Made by a program: the position numbers and the translations under genes. The notes under the pieces are model-generated. The model searched no databases. It was not told the origin of the DNA and worked only from the letters and a program-made list of their open reading frames with translations. Positions 18,722 through 26,984 of a stretch of DNA of 64,000 nucleotides are shown piece after piece; position 1 is the stretch's first letter, and each line of letters opens with the position of its first letter. Source of the DNA: Clostridium hydrogenum (GTDB lineage: Bacteria; Bacillota; Clostridia; Clostridiales; Clostridiaceae); assembly GCF_021432385.1 (NCBI RefSeq), contig NZ_JAEACT010000003.1, positions 868,001 through 932,000 of the forward strand, given 5' to 3'.

Positions 18722-20284
18722 CTATACATTTAGAATATTATTGTTAACCTTATCCCATGCATTCTGAAAATTAGTCTCACAACACTCTTCGCTCCATTTG
18801 TCCACAAAAAAGTTTCTAGTTTCATCATACCCATACCCTTTTTGAATTGCTTCCAGTACAAATGCTAAATAAAATCCAATCTTTAAAACTCGTCCCTTTA
18901 ATGGATTTAAGTAATAATACTTATTATCATACTGAAATAAGAAAATATTTTGTGAAATAGGTTTCTTTGCAGAAATATTACCAGGCAATAGCAAAGAATA
19001 TTTATAATTTGAAAATATCATTTCATTAAATTTCATTTTACTATCAAGTTTAGTATATTTCTCAAGCATTAATAAAATATTTTTAATGTTAATAAAGTCT
19101 GGAATTTCAGGATGTTCAATTATCATTTTACAGTATTCTTTAGATTTAATACTTTCAGGTGGGAATGAACACTTTGTACACCATCTGCTCGCTGCACAAT
19201 TTTTGCATTCACGAGCAACTTGTGTTTGTTCAATTATTTTTTGCCTTCCTGTAAACTGTGTATACTCGTCATCATCAATACAATATCCGCATTCACTTTT
19301 ACCTCCACATGGTGATATTGTACCATCTTCATAAAGAAACAGACGCATCTGGTAGAGTAAGGAACATCGATTAGCCCATCTACACTCATTTAATAAATAA
19401 AATTGATGATCCCTTATTATTCCTGTTTGCGCAAAATGAGCAGTATCTTGTAATAATGAATCAAAATCATCTTTATCCTCTAACTTTAAATATTGTGTTA
19501 TTTTTTTGCTTCTTTCCTTGAAAAAATCACTATACTTTGAAAAACCGAATTGTATTTTTTGTTTTTTGCCATCAATATCCATATAATTTTTACTAATTGT
19601 ATTTATATGATTATAGTATCTTTTTTTCCACTCTCTATATTTACTGCTATCCACTTCTGAATTAGGTATAAAAATAATACTATTAATATCCATATATTGT
19701 GTAAGTTCCAATTTATCCATTATTTCAGCGTTGTGAACAAATATGTGCTTTGATTTTGAAAAAACATAGGAGTTAGGATACTTACCAGTAAGCATAAGAC
19801 ATAAACTATCTGACATATATTTTTTAATTTCAGTTTCATTTACTCCAGCTTCGACATCAACAAATGCCGATATCAATTTTTCAAAAGTAATATTCTGTAT
19901 AGTTTCATTATTATTGTTGGATATATCGTATAAGTTTCTTACAACTATTGCAACTTTATTATTAATTGGGTATAAATATTTACTTTCTACTTCAGGTATC
20001 ATCCATATCAGTTGAATGTTAACCTCTGATTCAAAAATTTTCTTGCATAATTCATTAATCAAAACTATGTTGTCTTTATTGCAGTAAAATAATAAAACAT
20101 CTAAATCTGCATCTGATATGCAAAAAACAATATCATCTAAGCAATTACATGAAGATAAATCTAACACTCTATATTCCTTGCTTATATCATTTGCATTTAA
20201 AACATTATCTGTATTATTATTAAAAATATAGATGCCATTTAAATATTCTATATAAATAAATCCTTTGTTGCTCATACTATTCAC
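18722..20284 (-). CDS. SPASM-domain peptide maturation protein lacking radical SAM motif
   Basis: 520 residues. The N-terminal 290 residues match no family I recognise and lack the CxxxCxxC radical SAM motif. Residues 301-385 fit the SPASM signature: C307-X13-G321-X4-C326, then C360-X2-C363-X5-C369-X2-C372 and C385, with extra C301, C332, C335; two auxiliary Fe-S clusters are expected. Residues about 440-520 look like a PqqD/RRE-type domain (QNIFLFQYDNKYYYLNPL). SPASM-only proteins are known as partners in peptide maturation, for example grasp-with-spasm systems. It is placed between the dehydrogenase and aminotransferase genes. It may deliver the precursor or electrons to the B12 radical SAM enzyme; that is inference. 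Confidence 0.75.
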   Translation of the reverse strand: MNSMSNKGFIYIEYLNGIYIFNNNTDNVLNANDISKEYRVLDLSSCNCLDDIVFCISDADLDVLLFYCNKDNIVLINELCKKIFESEVNIQLIWMIPEVESKYLYPINNKVAIVVRNLYDISNNNNETIQNITFEKLISAFVDVEAGVNETEIKKYMSDSLCLMLTGKYPNSYVFSKSKHIFVHNAEIMDKLELTQYMDINSIIFIPNSEVDSSKYREWKKRYYNHINTISKNYMDIDGKKQKIQFGFSKYSDFFKERSKKITQYLKLEDKDDFDSLLQDTAHFAQTGIIRDHQFYLLNECRWANRCSLLYQMRLFLYEDGTISPCGGKSECGYCIDDDEYTQFTGRQKIIEQTQVARECKNCAASRWCTKCSFPPESIKSKEYCKMIIEHPEIPDFINIKNILLMLEKYTKLDSKMKFNEMIFSNYKYSLLLPGNISAKKPISQNIFLFQYDNKYYYLNPLKGRVLKIGFYLAFVLEAIQKGYGYDETRNFFVDKWSEECCETNFQNAWDKVNNNILNV

Positions 20285-20292
20285 TCCCTCTA

Positions 20293-21057
20293 TTACATGT
20301 GCTTCAATAACCAGCCACCGTCTACAACAAGGTCATGACCAGTTATCATACTTGCATTATCTGACAACAAAAATAAAACTGCTTCAGCTACATCTTCCGC
20401 CTCAGCACACCTATGTAATGGTATGCTATTTAGCCATTTATTTCTAAATGCTTGTGTCAAAACTTCATTTCTATTGGTTTCTGTATTCAAATATGTAGGT
20501 GATACTGTATTGACACGAATATTATATTTAGCCCATTCTAAAGCCAGCACTTCAGATAATCTTATAAGTGCAGCTTTACTTGCACAATAAACTGAGCGAT
20601 CATAATTTGGAGCACTTCCATGTTGTGAAGCAATACTAACAATATTTCCTCCGCCATTTTTCATCATATGGGTTCCTATATATTGTGCTGAAAAAAAGAA
20701 TCCTTTTAAATTTAAATTCATTACTCTATCCCACGTATTAATATCAATAGCAACAGCTGAATTTATTTCATTAGTACCAACGATATATACAAATTGTTTT
20801 ATTTTATATGTTGTATTAATAACAGATGATAATTTATCTTCTATTTTTTCAAAATCAACAACATCTACATTCACAGATGCTATTTCTACATGTGGAGATT
20901 TTATATTTATTTCACGTATAAAACTCTGTAATTCACTATAGCGCGATGGTTTATCTGCTAATATTATAGCTAAATCTGTACCTCTATCTATTGTCTTAAA
21001 CACAATTTGTTTTCCAATATCGCTTAAAGTTCCAAGGATTAGTAAAGCATCTTTCAT
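20293..21057 (-). CDS. short-chain dehydrogenase/reductase, RiPP cluster
   Basis: 254 residues, classical SDR. Features are the glycine loop LGTLSDIG, NLNLKGFFFSAQ, the catalytic Ser of VSIASQHG, YCASKAAL (Tyr and Lys), and the C-terminal MITGHDLVVDGG. It should oxidise an alcohol or reduce a ketone with NAD(P). Daptide clusters instead use a zinc alcohol dehydrogenase-like enzyme (MpaB) to oxidise the C-terminal Thr hydroxyl; an SDR in the equivalent position could do the same oxidation, with loss of the carboxylate giving a ketone. The open frame begins ten codons earlier at TTG; I chose the ATG behind AAAGGA, which places the glycine loop at the normal distance. Confidence 0.85.
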   Translation of the reverse strand: MKDALLILGTLSDIGKQIVFKTIDRGTDLAIILADKPSRYSELQSFIREINIKSPHVEIASVNVDVVDFEKIEDKLSSVINTTYKIKQFVYIVGTNEINSAVAIDINTWDRVMNLNLKGFFFSAQYIGTHMMKNGGGNIVSIASQHGSAPNYDRSVYCASKAALIRLSEVLALEWAKYNIRVNTVSPTYLNTETNRNEVLTQAFRNKWLNSIPLHRCAEAEDVAEAVLFLLSDNASMITGHDLVVDGGWLLKHM

Positions 21058-21206
21058 AATAACTTTCATTCCTTTCACTGTGCTCAAAGCACAAAAACAT
21101 ATTAAAGTGATTAATATTTATAACTCTATAAATAATATAGATAGAATCATTCTATTTTCTCAATCCAATGCTTTTAAGTAAATAGAATTAGCACGGATAT
21201 CTCACT

Positions 21207-23048
21207 TCAACAAGAAAATAACTCCTTTAGTCTATTCTGATCAATCATAACCTTTTCTTTGGTGCGTAGTTTTTCACAAATATCCTTATAAAAATAGTAA
21301 TCACAACATTTTGATTCAGTGCACGTTTTTTTATCCATTATATGATTTGAAAATAACTTAACAAATACTAATTTGGGATCACAAAATGATTCATTCAACC
21401 ATTTACATACTTTACTAGAATAAAAATAAGTTAAGTACGAAATAACCTTATCATGACTTAAATCAATACTTCTTCCATGAAGATAATCTTTCATTGCATT
21501 ATAAAAACGCATCTCTTTCCTATCCTGTTTAGGCAAAATTGACATAAATTTTTCCATGTAAGTATAAGCAATCTCATACTTTTCTTGCATAACCTCGCAA
21601 AGTATCAGCATATAAAGCCATCCTAAACCAACATTCTCAGCTGGATAGTTCTCAGTATGAAGTAAAGTTCCTGACAATGAAACTAATGAACTATGCATGT
21701 CATTTGTTCCAAAATTCTTTAATATATAACCAAGATAACGTACATTATACAAATTTATCTCAGATGGTCTATTTATTAGATCACTAATAGCATACTTTAA
21801 TGCGATATTTTTAAATTTTTTCTCATCCATATGATTCATTTCTGACATAAATGGTATAATAATGTGATAACTAGGAAATCCCAAAATAGAAGAATCTCGA
21901 ATATAAATGTCATATTTCTCATCAATAACATCATTAATTATATAGTCAATTATATCTTTATCATTTCTATTTTGAATATCCTTACATTTACTGAAGTCAA
22001 ATGAAGGTTTATCAGAAAAAACTTCGTATGGGTATTGTCCCCGTCCAGTATGACAAATGTTACTAAAGTTATCATCAGTTTTTACAATGTCATTACCAAA
22101 ATTAAACTTACTTTTTTTACAATACTGATTGAAATCCATTCCTTGGCTTGTTTCAGTGAGCACTCTTTCCATTGCAATTCCAATATCAGGATGGCATCCA
22201 AATTTAAGTCCATAATTTCCCTTATCTAATTCTATTGAAGCTAATGCAACCACGGGAAACTTTCCTCCCAATGAACAATCCTTCAATACAAATCTATAAT
22301 CAGATAATTTTTCTAAAGATTTAAGTCTACTTTCTATCTCAGGAAATTTAGCAATTTCCTCATACTTGTAATCAGGTAATGCATATGAATTCTTTACTAT
22401 TTCATTCTGCACATACCTTTCTATAACTTCACTAAATCCTTGAATTAATGCCTCACGTGCTGTATTACCCGCGCACATACCATTACTTCCATAAATGCAT
22501 GTATATAGAAAATATGGTATATAAACAACATCCTTTTTTCTGACTGAATAAAAAGGTACCATAACCCATAAGTCACCTTCACCTGTTACTTCTAATTCAA
22601 ACTTATGTAAGTTCTGCAACACTTCTAATTTATTCTCATAAGACAAATCACTTAAATTACATTTTTGAAAAAGCATATCAAAAAAAACTGAATCTAAAGA
22701 CGCTACTTCATCTGTTGTCATCAATTTTTCATCCGGCGTAATATAATAATTCTTATGTCCCTCTAGATATCCTTTTTTAAAATAAAACTTTCTAATCCAT
22801 CGATTTTGCAAACGTTCCATTAGTTCCGCATATGCACTTGCCCTAGCATATTCCTTAGTAATTCCTTTTCCATTACTTCCTATACTTGTTCCTTTAAAAC
22901 TAACACGTAATGAATATGTTTGAGCTGAACTTACCGGCATCCATTCTTCAGTAACTTCAGCGCCTAAATTTTTAAGGATATCTTTAATAAAATTTACTGT
23001 TACTTCTGGTTTCTCGTTTTTATAATGTTTTTCAAGTCTATTATCCAT
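21207..23048 (-). CDS. YcaO-domain protein, E. coli YcaO type, RiPP cluster
   Basis: 613 residues. The YcaO ATP-binding signatures are present: AYAELMER (about 72-79), GNTAREALIQGFSEVIERYV (194-213) and MERVLTETSQG (293-303). The sequence around YGSNGMCAGNT and GCHPDIGIAMER is much closer to E. coli YcaO than to azoline cyclodehydratases of known RiPP pathways, and like E. coli YcaO it has a helical, TPR-like C-terminal third. YcaO enzymes phosphorylate peptide amides to make azolines, thioamides or amidines. The precursors have few Ser/Thr and no core Cys, and no TfuA is present, so the product cannot be predicted. An AAGGAGATA site precedes the ATG. Confidence 0.88.
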   Translation of the reverse strand: MDNRLEKHYKNEKPEVTVNFIKDILKNLGAEVTEEWMPVSSAQTYSLRVSFKGTSIGSNGKGITKEYARASAYAELMERLQNRWIRKFYFKKGYLEGHKNYYITPDEKLMTTDEVASLDSVFFDMLFQKCNLSDLSYENKLEVLQNLHKFELEVTGEGDLWVMVPFYSVRKKDVVYIPYFLYTCIYGSNGMCAGNTAREALIQGFSEVIERYVQNEIVKNSYALPDYKYEEIAKFPEIESRLKSLEKLSDYRFVLKDCSLGGKFPVVALASIELDKGNYGLKFGCHPDIGIAMERVLTETSQGMDFNQYCKKSKFNFGNDIVKTDDNFSNICHTGRGQYPYEVFSDKPSFDFSKCKDIQNRNDKDIIDYIINDVIDEKYDIYIRDSSILGFPSYHIIIPFMSEMNHMDEKKFKNIALKYAISDLINRPSEINLYNVRYLGYILKNFGTNDMHSSLVSLSGTLLHTENYPAENVGLGWLYMLILCEVMQEKYEIAYTYMEKFMSILPKQDRKEMRFYNAMKDYLHGRSIDLSHDKVISYLTYFYSSKVCKWLNESFCDPKLVFVKLFSNHIMDKKTCTESKCCDYYFYKDICEKLRTKEKVMIDQNRLKELFSC

Positions 23049-23067
23049 TTCAATATCTCCTTAATAA

Positions 23068-24429
23068 TTATATGAAATTGAAAGCATCAATTCTTCTTAT
23101 ATATCTTTGAAGACTTGGATTAATATTTTTAGGATGACGCCTGTGTAAATCTACAGTACTTTTGTAATATGCATTTTGTATTTCTTTTGCTTTCATATAT
23201 TTTGAATCATAAACCGCACAAAATGTGCTGTAATGATTTAAGTCATTATCTAATATCTTAATATTATAGTCCTCTTTATGTTCCCAAAGAGCTGTACCTG
23301 GAAAAGGAGTACATACTGTAAAATTAACAGATGCACCTAAGCTTGCTACTTCTTCAGCAATATTTAATGTATCATTAATAGTCTCAGGTGTGTCATATGG
23401 TTGTCCAATAATCATATTGGTTGATGACATAATTCTAAGTTCATTACACCAATTAAATACATTACGTATTTGTTCCATGGTAATATTCTTTTTCAAACTA
23501 TCAAGCATCTTCTGACTTCCAGCTTCAACTCCAAATTGAATATTGTTCAATCCCGCTTTCTTCATTTTTGTAAGAAGCTCTTTTGTCATAACATCAACTC
23601 TTGATTCACAATACCATGTCATACCTAAATCCTGACTAATTAGTTCATCTAGAAATTCATTTAAGCGTTTTACACTTGCTGTCATGGTATCATCAATTAT
23701 TTCAACATGATTAAATCCCAAAGATTTCAAATATGCAAACTCCTGTACAACATTCTTTGCTGATCTTAAACGATATTTTCCACCAGATAGTGCGCTGGCA
23801 GCACAAAAAATACATTTTCCTGGACATCCCCTGCTTGTAGAACAGGTTGCAGGATGTGCATATGATTCCAACTTATCAAACAATTTTCTATCAGGGAATG
23901 GTATTTCATCAAGATCACAAATTAAAGGCTGACTTGGTGCACAAATTGTCTTTCCATCCTTCTTGTATACAATTCCTTTTAAATCCTCAAGCCTACGCTC
24001 CTTGCGTATGCAATAATCGCATAATTCTTTTAGGCTTATTTCGCCTTCATTACAAATAACAAAGTCAACAACCCCTGTGGACAAAGCTGCTTCGTATTCG
24101 AAAGATACATGTGGTCCACCAAATACAATTATTATATCTGGATACTTAGATTTTACTATTGATGCAATCTGTACAGCAGATAAATATGTTTCTGTTGTAC
24201 ATGAAAGCCCTATCATTTTTGGTCTTTTAGATTCTACTGTTTTCATAAACGTATTAATAGTCACGTCTCTAAAAGACATATCTATCAGCTTAACTGAATA
24301 GTTAAATTTTGAAAGATATGTACCCAAGTATCCTATTCCTAATGGTGGCATCCCTTGGTATTCAAAACTAATCATTAATCCAGGATTTGGTGATGGTGCT
24401 AAAGCAAGTAAAATATCTAATTCATTCAT
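23068..24429 (-). CDS. cobalamin-binding (class B-like) radical SAM enzyme
   Basis: 453 residues. Residues 1-145 are a B12-binding Rossmann domain (PPLGIGYLGTYLSKF, KMIGLSCTTE, IIIVFGGPHVSF) without the DxHxxG motif, as is normal for base-off radical SAM enzymes. The radical SAM barrel follows with C202-PGK-C206-IF-C209. Family members methylate unactivated carbons or phosphinates, or rearrange carbon skeletons; in RiPPs such as bottromycin they C-methylate side chains. Here beta-methylation of Val or Phe in the precursor cores is the natural guess. It overlaps the PqqD gene by four bases, implying that the small protein delivers the substrate to it. Confidence 0.9.
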   Translation of the reverse strand: MNELDILLALAPSPNPGLMISFEYQGMPPLGIGYLGTYLSKFNYSVKLIDMSFRDVTINTFMKTVESKRPKMIGLSCTTETYLSAVQIASIVKSKYPDIIIVFGGPHVSFEYEAALSTGVVDFVICNEGEISLKELCDYCIRKERRLEDLKGIVYKKDGKTICAPSQPLICDLDEIPFPDRKLFDKLESYAHPATCSTSRGCPGKCIFCAASALSGGKYRLRSAKNVVQEFAYLKSLGFNHVEIIDDTMTASVKRLNEFLDELISQDLGMTWYCESRVDVMTKELLTKMKKAGLNNIQFGVEAGSQKMLDSLKKNITMEQIRNVFNWCNELRIMSSTNMIIGQPYDTPETINDTLNIAEEVASLGASVNFTVCTPFPGTALWEHKEDYNIKILDNDLNHYSTFCAVYDSKYMKAKEIQNAYYKSTVDLHRRHPKNINPSLQRYIRRIDAFNFI

Positions 24430-24779
24430 TCTTCTATCACCTGACTTATCTCTAATTTATATAATGGATTCCAGTTTACAATAATCATTTTTTTCTCACT
24501 CAAATTTTTAATTAATTTAATGACATGCTTTCTTACTTCATTTCTATCCTTTATATTCATTTGTTCAAATACTGAATCTACTATTTCTGAAATAGTATTT
24601 CTACCATTTAGCATAAGCCAAATCTGTCTACCAACATTTTTTAATCTAAATATACCTTTAAAATTTGTTATTTCAATAACTTCATCAAAATCCCCAAAGC
24701 ACTCTGATATACGACAAGGTGTGTAATTATCAATAATATTTTTTTTACTAATATCAATCACATCAAAAATATCATCCAT
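24426..24779 (-). CDS. PqqD-like RiPP recognition element protein
   Basis: 117 residues. The middle reads like a PqqD domain: EVIEITNFKGIFRLKNVG, then RQIWLMLNGRNTISEIVD and a C-terminal helix-turn-strand (VIKLIKNLSEKKMIIV). PqqD-type winged helices bind leader peptides and present them to modifying enzymes. A four-base overlap with the radical SAM gene suggests the two work as a pair. AAGAAGGT precedes its ATG. A similar segment occurs at the N-terminus of the M50 protease and the C-terminus of the SPASM protein. Confidence 0.8.
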   Translation of the reverse strand: MDDIFDVIDISKKNIIDNYTPCRISECFGDFDEVIEITNFKGIFRLKNVGRQIWLMLNGRNTISEIVDSVFEQMNIKDRNEVRKHVIKLIKNLSEKKMIIVNWNPLYKLEISQVIEE

Positions 24780-24857
24780 TAAATTTTACCTTCTTTCACA
24801 TTAAATTAATTATTAGTCTCATAATAAATGTGTAAATTTTAATTGTATTCTTAGCTT

Positions 24858-24977
24858 TTATTTTTTATCTTTACCAAATAACTTTTTTAGAAAAGCATTT
24901 CTTCTTGCAGTAAGCTGCTTCCTAAAAATAAATATAAATCCTAAAGCAATTACCAACCCAATAACAAAAAACACCAT
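24858..24977 (-). CDS. 39-aa single-pass membrane peptide
   Basis: Reads MVFFVIGLVIALGFIFIF then RKQLTARRNAFLKKLFGK. One N-terminal transmembrane helix is followed by a strongly basic tail, the layout of small bacteriocin immunity or transporter accessory peptides. GGAGGTAG lies at ideal distance before the ATG. It sits between the ABC permease and PqqD genes on the same strand. No family recognised. It is too short for most gene callers. Confidence 0.6.
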   Translation of the reverse strand: MVFFVIGLVIALGFIFIFRKQLTARRNAFLKKLFGKDKK

Positions 24978-25003
24978 AATAATCTACCTCCAAAAATTTT
25001 AAA

Positions 25004-26092
25004 TTATAATTTTGATATATTTTTTGTATAGATACGTTTTGAAATTAATAGTTCTATACAAATAAATACTATATCTGATATGACACAAACAATCATTGTT
25101 TGTGTTGATATACTGTTTGTAATAATTTCCGAAAGAATAGGAAAAGCAGAAAACAAGGGAATATAATTCAAAAAATTCCATATTCCATGATACATTCTAC
25201 TATTTATTAATGTATACAGATACGACACCATTACTGGCGCTAACATTATAGTAGAATATGCATTCGAATCCTCAGCTCGCTTCGAAATACTACATAATCC
25301 AATACATAAAACAATTAAACTGTATATGCACAATGTAAGATGAAGCAAAATCCAAAATATATTTCCACCACTTAAAAATGAAAAATCGCTAACAATTTTA
25401 TTATCATTAATTATAGATGCGATAATCATTGGTAATAAAATTACTATGACATTTATAATCACAACAATAAAACTTGAAATAACATCTGCTTCAAATAGTT
25501 GAGTTTTAGTTAGCGACGTCAAAATCACCTCAGTAAGCTGTGTTCCTTTTTCATAGGCGACCTGTGCCCCTATACGGCTAATCAATATTGTTGTCATTAT
25601 AAAGAACATTAAAACTATCATCATAATAAATGTAGTTTGATTTTCTGTTAACATTTTCGTATCAGTTTTGTCAGTATAAGTAATATTCCTGTTTTGAAGC
25701 ATTTGTCTTTCCTTAAATGAAATATTTGTATTTGACTTAAGATTATTGACATTTAATGTGTATATTATACTATCAATTGTCTGCTTTGCATTCCTTCCAT
25801 TACTAGTATAAAAAGTCACATTATACATAGACTCATTAGCTTTAAAAGAAATTGCAACATCAGCATTTTTATTAACCAATTTTATATTACCAAACTGCTT
25901 TGTATCTATGGAAATGTCCTTTGCTTCAATTTTGATAGAATTGCTTGAAAAAAAACTGGTATGTATCCAAGGGAAAAAAGCTAATGCACAACTTGCAAGC
26001 AAAATTAAAAAAAGGCATAACTGAATTGCTATGGAATTCAGCATATTTTTTAACTTTATATAAATCGAATTAAGTAATTTAATATTACGCAT
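25004..26092 (-). CDS. ABC-2 type transporter permease, RiPP cluster
   Basis: 362 residues. One transmembrane helix near the N-terminus, a large extracytoplasmic domain (about 35-150), then five further helices, as in ABC2-type (NatB-like) permeases; the conserved KGTQLTEVILTSLTKTQLF segment after TM2 is typical. The open frame could start 14 codons earlier, but the ATG chosen overlaps the ATPase stop codon as ATGCGTAA. With the ATPase it should form the exporter or self-resistance pump for the RiPP product. There is no fused peptidase domain, so leader removal must be done by another protein, such as the M50 protease. Confidence 0.88.
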   Translation of the reverse strand: MRNIKLLNSIYIKLKNMLNSIAIQLCLFLILLASCALAFFPWIHTSFFSSNSIKIEAKDISIDTKQFGNIKLVNKNADVAISFKANESMYNVTFYTSNGRNAKQTIDSIIYTLNVNNLKSNTNISFKERQMLQNRNITYTDKTDTKMLTENQTTFIMMIVLMFFIMTTILISRIGAQVAYEKGTQLTEVILTSLTKTQLFEADVISSFIVVIINVIVILLPMIIASIINDNKIVSDFSFLSGGNIFWILLHLTLCIYSLIVLCIGLCSISKRAEDSNAYSTIMLAPVMVSYLYTLINSRMYHGIWNFLNYIPLFSAFPILSEIITNSISTQTMIVCVISDIVFICIELLISKRIYTKNISKL

Positions 26093-26984
26093 AATTTTCA
26101 CCATTATCATTATATATTCTGAAAAGTTCATCAATATTACGTTTTCTAACTATAAACTTAGTACAATAGGGAGATCCTAAAACATTAAAAATTTCTTGTG
26201 CCTCACTATCACTAGCAATTGTTATATAAAAATGGCCACTTTTTTCACTATACTCCTTACCCTCAAGTTTTTGTTCAATAAATTCTCTTTTAAGTGATGG
26301 ACACACTAACTCCAATACTAAAGAATTTCTTTTCTGTATCTCTGAAAGACTATCATATTCTAATATTTTTCCTTTTGCTACAAACATAAATTTATCACAA
26401 TGTTCTAATTTTTCTTCCAATGAATGTGTTGAAAACAAAATAGTTGTACCATTTGACACCAAACGTAAAATCGTATTCCAAAAAAAATCTGCCGAAATAA
26501 CATCTAGTCCACTAAATGGCTCATCCAAAATTAAAACTTCAGGATTATTTGCGATAGCGCTAATAAACTGTATCTTTTGCTGATTTCCTTTTGATAAATC
26601 AGCAATCTGCTTATCCTTATAATTATCCATTTTGCATAGAGCTAACTGTTCCCTAACCATATTTTTTGCAACTGAACGTCTAATCCCCTTATAGCATAAC
26701 AAATCAACAAGTTGATCAAAAACTAATTCTCTCGGATTCAAACCTCTAACCTCTGGTAGATAACTAATATGGTCAAATCGATTTGTTTGATTATCAATAT
26801 AAATTCTACCTGAATCAGCTTTTAAAACTGAACATAATATCTTAAACATTGTGCTTTTGCCAGCACCATTTCGGCCAAGTACACCAATAAGTTCGCCTTT
26901 TTTAACTGAAAATGATATATCATCTAATGCTTTTACATCACCATACATTTTCACAATATGTTCAACCTCTATCATATTCTGCAT
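26085..26984 (-). CDS. ABC transporter ATP-binding protein, RiPP cluster
   Basis: 299 residues. Walker A GRNGAGKST, signature DLSKGNQQKIQ (a variant LSxGxxQ), Walker B VLILDEPFSGLD, H-loop STHSLEE, plus an extra C-terminal alpha/beta region of about 80 residues found in NatA/CcmA-like ATPases. It energises the permease encoded immediately downstream. The N-terminus overlaps the E1-like gene by 23 bases; an AGGAGG site lies inside that gene's end. Export or self-immunity toward the modified peptide is the probable job. Confidence 0.92.
   Translation of the reverse strand: MQNMIEVEHIVKMYGDVKALDDISFSVKKGELIGVLGRNGAGKSTMFKILCSVLKADSGRIYIDNQTNRFDHISYLPEVRGLNPRELVFDQLVDLLCYKGIRRSVAKNMVREQLALCKMDNYKDKQIADLSKGNQQKIQFISAIANNPEVLILDEPFSGLDVISADFFWNTILRLVSNGTTILFSTHSLEEKLEHCDKFMFVAKGKILEYDSLSEIQKRNSLVLELVCPSLKREFIEQKLEGKEYSEKSGHFYITIASDSEAQEIFNVLGSPYCTKFIVRKRNIDELFRIYNDNGENYA

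Noticed and set aside
21207..24779. Assignment of the cluster as a sactipeptide or lanthipeptide locus
   Set aside because: The radical SAM enzyme has a B12 domain and no SPASM, cores lack Cys, and no LanB/LanM/LanC is present.
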